From DATJFQ01 sp035495555 (GTDB taxonomy: Bacteria; Acidobacteriota; Vicinamibacteria; Vicinamibacterales; 2-12-FULL-66-21), in assembly GCA_035495555.1 (NCBI GenBank), contig DATJFQ010000024.1:1-64000 (forward strand): a DNA stretch of 64,000 bases. Direction: 5' to 3'. Position 1 is the stretch's first letter. Every line of letters starts with the position of its first letter. The notes beneath the pieces are model-generated. The model ran no database searches. It saw only the letters and a program-made list of their open reading frames with translations, and was not told where the DNA came from. The position numbers and the translations under genes were made by a program. Below are positions 44,321-51,300 of this stretch, piece by piece.

Positions 44321-44407
44321 GTATGTGTTCTACGCTCCGCGGCTGACGCAGGTTCGCGGTGATAATTGCGCCACCGCCAACGACACGATGGAGCTCGGAT
44401 TCGTCCT

Positions 44408-45265
44408 ATGGATCAAGACACCTACCGGCGTTTCTATGCGGAAGAACTGCAGGCCGTCTGCCGGCTGCGGTCGCACACGCTCGTCGATGCCTTCGCGAAC
44501 GTCCCTCGGGAACGCTTTCTTGGCCCCGGACCGTGGCAGATCCGGACGATGGACCTGATGAACCCGGGCGCGGGCGGCTACTACGCGACCGAAGACGACG
44601 ACCCCCGGCGGATTTATCACAACATCGCGGTCGCGATTGACGCTTCGCGCGACCTGAACAACGGCCACCCCGGCACGCTCGCCACCTGGATCGACTCCCT
44701 CCGCATACGTCCGGGCGACCGCGTCGTCCACATCGGCGCGGGAACCGGATACTACACGGCCATCCTCGCGGAGACGTGCGGAGCGTCGGGAAGCGTGCTC
44801 GGGTTCGAGGCGGACGCGCGACTCGCGGAACGTGCCGCGGAGAACCTCCGCCCGTGGACGAACGTGCTGGTCTCACATGGGGACGGGACCGAGCTGGCCG
44901 GCCCCGCAGACGTGATCTTCGTCAACGCGGGCGTCACGTATGCGCATGGCGCCTGGTTGGAGGGACTCGCGGAAGCCGGCGGCCGCCTGCTGCTGCCTGT
45001 CACGGCGGCGTTCGGGCACGTCGGCAAGGGTTTCGTCGCGCAGATCGAGCGGACAGGCGACCGTTTCAGCGCACGCGGCAGCTCGCTGGTGATGATCTAC
45101 AACTGCACCGTCGCGCGCGACGAGTCGCTGGCAGCGTCGATCGGCAAAGCCCTGATGAGCGGCGGAGTGATGAAGCTGCGATCGCTCAGGCGCGATCCGC
45201 ACGACGAAGATCCGACGTGCGTGATCCACCGGCAGGGAGCGTGTCTATCGGCAGCCGAGGCGTGA
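44408..45265 (+). CDS. PIMT-like SAM-dependent methyltransferase
   Basis: 285 residues. The core is a Rossmann methyltransferase: GDRVVHIGAGTGYYTAILAE (motif I, with GxGxGYY), VLGFEADARLAERAAENL (acidic loop) and ADVIFVNAGVTY. Overall order resembles protein-L-isoaspartate O-methyltransferase (N-terminal ERFLGPG, then a helical lead). The usual PIMT substrate loop GQTISQP is not present; in its place is DLNNGHPGTLATWID. It therefore belongs to the PCMT-like family but may not repair isoaspartyl residues. ATG at 44408 chosen; a start 14 codons earlier is open. It is convergent with ogt. Confidence 0.75.
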   Translation: MDQDTYRRFYAEELQAVCRLRSHTLVDAFANVPRERFLGPGPWQIRTMDLMNPGAGGYYATEDDDPRRIYHNIAVAIDASRDLNNGHPGTLATWIDSLRIRPGDRVVHIGAGTGYYTAILAETCGASGSVLGFEADARLAERAAENLRPWTNVLVSHGDGTELAGPADVIFVNAGVTYAHGAWLEGLAEAGGRLLLPVTAAFGHVGKGFVAQIERTGDRFSARGSSLVMIYNCTVARDESLAASIGKALMSGGVMKLRSLRRDPHDEDPTCVIHRQGACLSAAEA

Positions 45266-45294
45266 GAGTGGCAGTTATCGTCTCGAGCAGTTGT

Positions 45295-45347
45295 GTAGTT
45301 GGTAGTTGGTAGTTGGTAGTTGCGTAGTTGCGTAGCTCGCAGTTGCG
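45295..45347. repeat. Heptamer tandem array, GTAGTTG
   Basis: Four exact GTAGTTG units (45295-45322), a fifth at 45324-45330, then degenerate units to about 45347. It fills the gap between the convergent methyltransferase and ogt stops (30 bases after one, 13 before the other). The same unit occurs at 56184-56220. Confidence 0.8.
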
Positions 45348-45360
45348 GCGCGCCCCCGCG

Positions 45361-45867
45361 TCAGAACAAGCGCCGGTCCACCACCCCTTCATGAGACAGC
45401 AGCCACTGCTTGCGCTCGAGGCCGCCGCCGTACCCGGTCAGGGTGCCGTCCGACCCGATCACGCGGTGGCATGGCACGACAATCGCGACTGGATTAGCAC
45501 CGTTCGCGGCGCCGACGGCGCGAACCGCGGTGCGCTGCCCGATGCGTGTGGCCAGCGTCGCGTATGACACGGTCGACCCCGCAGGGATGCGCCGCAGGGC
45601 GTTCCAGACGTCCTTCTGAAACGGCGTTCCATTCAGTTCGACGGCCACATCGTCGATGGCGTGAATATCGCCAGCGAAGTAACGCGCGAGTGCGGCTGCC
45701 GCAGCCGGGACCGGCCGGCGCTCGCGCGGTTCGCGCCGATACCATCGATCGAACATCGTGAGCACGTCGTCGTCCAGGGACCCGAAGTGCAGGAGACACA
45801 GCCGGCCGGCGCGCTCCGCAATCGTGAGCGGACCGATCGGCGACGCGATCTCATCGAACCGGATCAT
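45361..45867 (-). CDS. ogt: Methylated-DNA-protein-cysteine methyltransferase (Ogt)
   Basis: Suicide repair enzyme that takes O6-alkyl groups from guanine onto its own cysteine. 168 residues: an N-terminal RNase H-like segment, then the active domain with TPFQKDVWNALRRIPAGSTVSY (helix-turn-helix start), RAVGAANGANPVAIVVPCHR (acceptor Cys in PCHRVIG) and GYGGGLERKQWLLSHEG. ATG at 45865-45867. Its start lies 2 bases after the pbpC stop, so it is probably the last gene of the alpha-2-macroglobulin and PBP1C transcript. Longer frames run into pbpC. Confidence 0.93.
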   Translation of the reverse strand: MIRFDEIASPIGPLTIAERAGRLCLLHFGSLDDDVLTMFDRWYRREPRERRPVPAAAAALARYFAGDIHAIDDVAVELNGTPFQKDVWNALRRIPAGSTVSYATLATRIGQRTAVRAVGAANGANPVAIVVPCHRVIGSDGTLTGYGGGLERKQWLLSHEGVVDRRLF

Positions 45868-45869
45868 CG

Positions 45870-48326
45870 TTACTTCACCAGGACAGATGCTTGCGCGGAT
45901 CGTCCGTCGGCGTCCCGCACTTCGATCGCATGCGCGCCGACGACCAGCGGCCATGAGAGTGCCCGCTCCGACGAACTCGTGCCGAGGCGCTGTCCATCGA
46001 TATACCACGTCAGCGTGGTCGGTCGCACCGCGACCGCGCGAAGCGGCAGAGCCTGGAAGTCGCGCCGCAGCGTCGGATCGACACTGTACGTCGCGCCCGA
46101 CGCCGGACTGACGACCTTCAGCACCGGCCCGTGCGACTGAACGTACGCAGCGCGTTCTGCCCGACGGCCGGACTGAAGTGGCGTGCTCGATTCCGCCGGG
46201 CCGCGCAACTGAAGATGCGCGCTATGTTCCCCACGCGCCTGCGCCTGCCACGCGCGGAACTCTGGCGGGTAGATGGTCAGCAGCCCCTCGTCGCTTCGAT
46301 GGTGCCATGAGCACGGAAGCGCGACATCGCTCGTCCGCACCCACTCCTGCCGCTGATTCGGGCATGCATCGGTTGCGCGCATTCCCGACAGCGCACAAAT
46401 CGAGGCGCGCTGCACGCCCTCGGGTATCGGCACGATCGGCTCGCCTTCCCGTGCATCCCCTCCGGTCCGCTGGACGGCGGCGAGCATGACGGCGTGGAAC
46501 AGCGGCCCGGCTCCAGTGACACCGGAGGAATCGCGGAGCGGCGTTCGATCGAAGTTGCCGACCCATACGCCAACCGTCACGTCCCGCGTGTACCCGATCG
46601 TCCAGTTGTCGTGATACGCCTGCGATGTGCCGGTTTTCACGGCGACCGGAAATGGAAATTCCAGATTGCCCCCGCGGCCGAAGATGAATGCGCGCGCCTC
46701 GGGGTCGCTCAAAACGTCCGTCACCAGAAAGGCTGTTACGGGACTGACCATCGTGCGTGACGGCCGAGGCGATGAGGTGGCAACGGCGGTCGGAGAAACG
46801 TATACCCCACCGCGCGCGAACGCGGCGTACGCCGCGACGAGTTCGTCGAGCCTGACCTCGGCGTTGCCCAGCGTCAGGCCGAGGCCGTAATACGCGGCGT
46901 TCTTGTCGAACGTCGAAATGCCGGCGCGGGTCAGAAACCGCAGCAGGGTGCTGACGCCGACGTCTGACGCGAGCGCCACCGCCGGCACGTTTTCGGAGCC
47001 GGCGAGCGCGCTCCTCGCGAGGAGCGGTCCGCGGTACTTCCCGTCATAGTTGCGCGGCGTATAGAGAATCCCGGTCTCCGCCGTCGGAAATGACGATGGG
47101 ATGTCGGGCAGCATCGTCGCGGGCCCGCGTCCCTGCTCGAAGGCGAGCGCATAGGTGAACGGCTTCAACGCCGATCCCGGCTGCCGCGGCACACGCGGAC
47201 CGTTGATGGTGCCGCCGTGGGCCGCATCGAAATAGTCGCCGGACCCCTCCCACGCCAGCCATTCCGACGTCCGATTGTCGAGCACGACGACGGCGACGTT
47301 GTGAGCGCCGTGGGCATCGAGCGCATCGCGCTGGGACGAAATGATTCCTTCGATGTCGCGCTGCAGGTCGAGGTCGATGGTCGTCTGGATGCGGGGCGGC
47401 CGCGGCGCGGGCACGTCGGCGAGGACCATCTCCGCGAAATGCGGCGCGAGAAAGGGCGCGTGGCTCCGCTCGAGCGAGAGCCGCTCGCTGAGGGCCGCCG
47501 TCAACTGCTCCGGCGTCAGGGCGCCAGCCGCCCGCATGCGGCGGAGGACGTCGTGCTGGCGCGACGTCGCCGCACGGCTGCTCTTCCACGGATTGAACGC
47601 GGAGGGTCGCTGCGGGAGGCCCGCAAGGAATGCGGCCTGAGCCGGCGTCAGCATCGAGGGGGGCACGCCGAAGTACAGCAGGCTCGCCCGCGCCGCGCCG
47701 CTGACCTGGTTGCCGTAGGACGCCAGGTTGAGATACATGGCGAGCATTTCCGGCTTGGAATACCGGTGCTCGAGCCGGAGGGCGAGAAGGATTTCGCGGG
47801 CCTTCCAGGCGATGCTGTGACGTGCCGCAGGCCCGCGTCGCTGGAGCAGCAATTTCGCGACCTGCTGACTGATCGTCGAACCGCCTTCGACGATCCGGCG
47901 CTCTTCGATGTCGTGCCAGAGCGCGCGCGCCCAGCCGAGCGGATCGACGCCTGGATGGGACCAGAAGCGGCGATCCTCCGCCGCAACCGTGGCAGCAACG
48001 AGCGTCGCGGGCAGCGCCGCGGGATCGATCTGCTGCAGCCGCGCTCCGTTTGCGGACAGCGCTTCGTACAACGGGCGCCCGTCCCGGTCGACGATGATCG
48101 TCGAAGGCGCGGCCGCGTCCTTCAACAAATCCGCCGGAACCGGGCCGCAGCGGATCCAAATCCCCAGGACACCCGCGAGCCCTGCGGCCGCCGCGCCCCG
48201 CCAGAGATGCCACCACAAAAAAAGGGGACAACCGCCATTTCTTTGCAAAAAAGGGGACAGCCAGGTAGGGGGCCCGGCTGTCCCCTTTTTTTGCGAAAAA
48301 TGGCGGTCGTCCCCTTTTTTCGTCAC
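45870..48326 (-). CDS. pbpC: Penicillin-binding protein 1C
   Basis: Bifunctional peptidoglycan synthase, inner membrane with periplasmic body. GT51 domain: VAATVAAEDRRFWSHPGVDP (catalytic Glu), GGSTISQQVAKLLLQRR, ALRLEHRYSKPEMLAMYLN. Transpeptidase: PGSALKPFTYAL (nucleophile Ser), KTGTSQAYHDNW (KTGT). The last about 150 residues are the BiPBP_C domain with SGMRATDACPNQR. The membrane helix is GAAAAGLAGVLGIWI. The start is uncertain. GTG at 48326 overlaps the upstream TGA (GTGA, coupled) and gives 818 residues but translates through palindrome copy B; TTG at 48218, inside the palindrome, would give 782. No ATG lies between these and the membrane helix. Co-occurrence with the macroglobulin gene is known from other bacteria. 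Confidence 0.9.
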   Translation of the reverse strand: MTKKGDDRHFSQKKGTAGPPTWLSPFLQRNGGCPLFLWWHLWRGAAAAGLAGVLGIWIRCGPVPADLLKDAAAPSTIIVDRDGRPLYEALSANGARLQQIDPAALPATLVAATVAAEDRRFWSHPGVDPLGWARALWHDIEERRIVEGGSTISQQVAKLLLQRRGPAARHSIAWKAREILLALRLEHRYSKPEMLAMYLNLASYGNQVSGAARASLLYFGVPPSMLTPAQAAFLAGLPQRPSAFNPWKSSRAATSRQHDVLRRMRAAGALTPEQLTAALSERLSLERSHAPFLAPHFAEMVLADVPAPRPPRIQTTIDLDLQRDIEGIISSQRDALDAHGAHNVAVVVLDNRTSEWLAWEGSGDYFDAAHGGTINGPRVPRQPGSALKPFTYALAFEQGRGPATMLPDIPSSFPTAETGILYTPRNYDGKYRGPLLARSALAGSENVPAVALASDVGVSTLLRFLTRAGISTFDKNAAYYGLGLTLGNAEVRLDELVAAYAAFARGGVYVSPTAVATSSPRPSRTMVSPVTAFLVTDVLSDPEARAFIFGRGGNLEFPFPVAVKTGTSQAYHDNWTIGYTRDVTVGVWVGNFDRTPLRDSSGVTGAGPLFHAVMLAAVQRTGGDAREGEPIVPIPEGVQRASICALSGMRATDACPNQRQEWVRTSDVALPCSWHHRSDEGLLTIYPPEFRAWQAQARGEHSAHLQLRGPAESSTPLQSGRRAERAAYVQSHGPVLKVVSPASGATYSVDPTLRRDFQALPLRAVAVRPTTLTWYIDGQRLGTSSSERALSWPLVVGAHAIEVRDADGRSAQASVLVK
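48217..48320. repeat. Dispersed double-arm palindrome, copy B
   Basis: 104 bases, arms of about 45 bases holding AAAAGGGGACAACCGCCATT (outer) and AAAAAGGGGACAGCC (inner), loop about 12 bases. The sequence shares both arm words with copy A (31710-31833). It begins 2 bases after the macroglobulin stop codon on that gene's strand and ends at the beginning of recognisable pbpC sequence. Confidence 0.85.
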
Positions 48327-51300
48327 TGGCGGACCTCGATCACCGCGGTCGCGGTGCGGCCGAACACCTCGGGCTCGTACATCTCTTCGGCGCGGGCCGG
48401 CGCCGTCCGGAACGTTCCCGCAGTTGTGGCCCGGACGATATACGAGAAGGTGTGACGGCCTTCGGACAGTCGCGTCGCGAACAGCTCGACGCGATCGTCG
48501 TGGCGTTCGACGCGGTCGAAGCCGCCGCGCTGCCACCACGCGGTCCAGTCGCTGGCGTCGCCCTGGTCGTCCTGCGACTTCGCGAGGGACGCAGCCGACG
48601 AGGCGAACCACGACTCGACGGGCTCGAGGCCGGCTGGCACCGGATCCGTCACCGCGACGAACCGGCGTTCCTTCGTGAGCTGCAGCGTGAGCGTGACCCG
48701 GATGAGATCTCCGGCGTTGAACCTCGTCGCGGCCGGACGCGAGCCGTTTTCAACGTACGGTGCATATGCGCGTTCGAGGCGGATGCCCTGATCCAGTCCG
48801 TCCTGGAACAACTGATCGACGGCGTACCGGAACCGCGCCGAGTAGAACAGCGTGCCCTCTCCGCTCTTTGAGAACGTCAATGACTGTTCGGCACCGGGTG
48901 TCCCTTCCGACGCGAGCCGGGCCATCGGCACCTCCGCCGTGACGGCATCGGTAGTCCGTCCGGCAAAGGTGTGCGTCAACAGGCCCTTGCCACCGAGCGA
49001 TGCGGTCGCCGTGAAATTCGGGACGACGGCTTCGTACTTGCGGTAATACGCGACGAGGGCTTCGAGCGCGAGCGCGTTCTCCTGCGTATTGCGCCAGCGT
49101 CCTTTTTCCCGCACCTGCAGCAGCCAGGTAACGAACTGCCGGTACCGATCGTCCGGTTGGCCGCTCTTGACGAGCGAGTTGAGCACGATGGCCGTGGATC
49201 GGACATTCGAGTTCCAGAACCAGAGCAGATAGGGATCGCTCAGTTCCTCGACGTGCGCCGTCGTTGCCTCCGGCAGGATCGAGTTGCCGATGCGGCGCCG
49301 CAACTCGGCTTCGCGAACGCCAGACGACTCCCCTTTCGCAAGCAGCGCGTCGTGCAGATACGCGAGCGCGAACACCGGCATGCGGTCGCGGTAGCCATAC
49401 AGGCGCGTGATGTTCGAATCTTCGTTGCGTCCGCCCTCGACGAGGACCTTCACCGCAAACGCCTGCCACGCCGTGTACATCGGCCACCACCCTTCGTTGG
49501 TTGGCGGCGCCTGCGCGAGCGACTCGTGAAGATACCTGTAGGCGCGCTCGCGCATCTGGGGGTCAACGTCGTATTTCAGATCGGATGCGACCTGGAACAC
49601 GTGCAGCAGATACGCCGTGAGGTACGGCGACGTCGTGTAGCAGGCGCCGGGCCAGTACGCGAATCCGCCACTGGGGCACTGGAATTTCTCGAGTTCCTTG
49701 AGCGCCGACTGCGCCGTGGGCCGCAGCTTGGCCGCGTCGATCCCCGGCAGCCTGAAGGCTCCGCCGAGATCGGCAGCAAGGAGCATCGCCAGCGCGCGCG
49801 ATCCGCGTTGTTCGGCGCAGCCGTAGGGATATTCGACCAGGTATCTCGCGCCTTCTCCGAGGTTGACGAGCGCGGTCGACGCGATCTCCACGTGCAGGCC
49901 GCCAAGCCCGGGGACAACGCCGCTCGGGATCGTCAGCCGCTCCGATGCGGAGCCGGTCGACTGTCCGACGGCCGCAACGGTTTCCGGCGACGCCAGCACT
50001 TCGACCGGAATCGAATCTTCGAAAGCGTCCGACTCGCCGTTGAGCGACACGGTCACCTTGACGCGCGCGCGTCCGATCGCACGGCCGGCCGCATCGAACC
50101 GCACTTCGACCGATCCGCCCGCAGGGACGTCCACGGTGCGCGGTGCCGTGTCGGAGAAGATCATCACGTCGGGATCAAGGCTTTCCACCGTGACCTTCGC
50201 CGATCCCGCAGATGCAAGCTGACTGGTGACGACGGCGCCAAACGTCGCCTTGTCACCGACCGCAAGGAACCGCGGGAACGCGGCTTTCAATGTGACCGGT
50301 TTGTTGATCCGGATCTCTGCGTCGGCAGACCCGAACCGCGACGCCTTGTCGGCAGCGACGGCCATGATCCGGTACGTCGTCAACGACTCGGGCAGCTTCA
50401 CGGCGACCGACGCGTGGCCGCGCGCGTCTGTCGTCACCGAACCGAGCCAGAACGCCAGCACGCGGAAGTCACGGCGGATCGTGCCTGCGCCGCTGTCCGC
50501 GCCGCCGCCGCCGCCGTCCGTCTCACCCTTCGGCGTCAGCACGCGCCTGGAGATGATGCGCTGCCGAGTATCTTCGGTGAGCACCGCCAGCGACTTCTGC
50601 ACGTAAACCGAATCGAGGACATCCGGCGTCTTGTACGCCGTCAACGAGAGGACGCCGTAATCCACGGCCCAGAGAGTGACCTCGCTCTGGCTCGGGACGC
50701 CCTGAGGGTCCTTCACGTCGACCGTCACGCTCGCGCTGTTCGCTGGCCGGTACTCCTCTTTGTTGGCATGCACCGCAACCGTCAGCCGCTTGGATACGTC
50801 CTCGACGCCAAGCCGTACGTACCCGACGCGGAACGCGGGCTTGCCGGGATCACTCGGATCGTCCCTGGCATTGGCAGGCTGCGCCGTCCGCCCTTTGATG
50901 AGGACGACCGACACGAAGAGATCCGGAATCGCATCCTCCGTGATGGGCACGTCGACCGACTGCTGCGTGGACGTCAGTTCGAATTGGCGATGCGTGCGAA
51001 TACCTTCTCGCTCGACCGTGAGGAGGGCCGTCGCGCGCTCCCACGGCGACTGGATCATGATGCGTGCGGTCTCGCCGGGCCGGTATGTTTGCTTTTCCGC
51101 GACGAGATCGATTCGGTTGTGATCGTAGCGTTCCCACGCGGTGTAGCCGCTACCGAGCGAATAGAAGCTTTCGCGCGTCACCGTGTAGCGGCCGTTGTCC
51201 GCATCGGCGCGCGCCTCGAGCACGAAGTAGCCGCCGGCGGGCAGCGGGATGTCGATCGGCACGGGCGAGGCAGCTGAGGTCACTGTCCACGAACCGGCGG

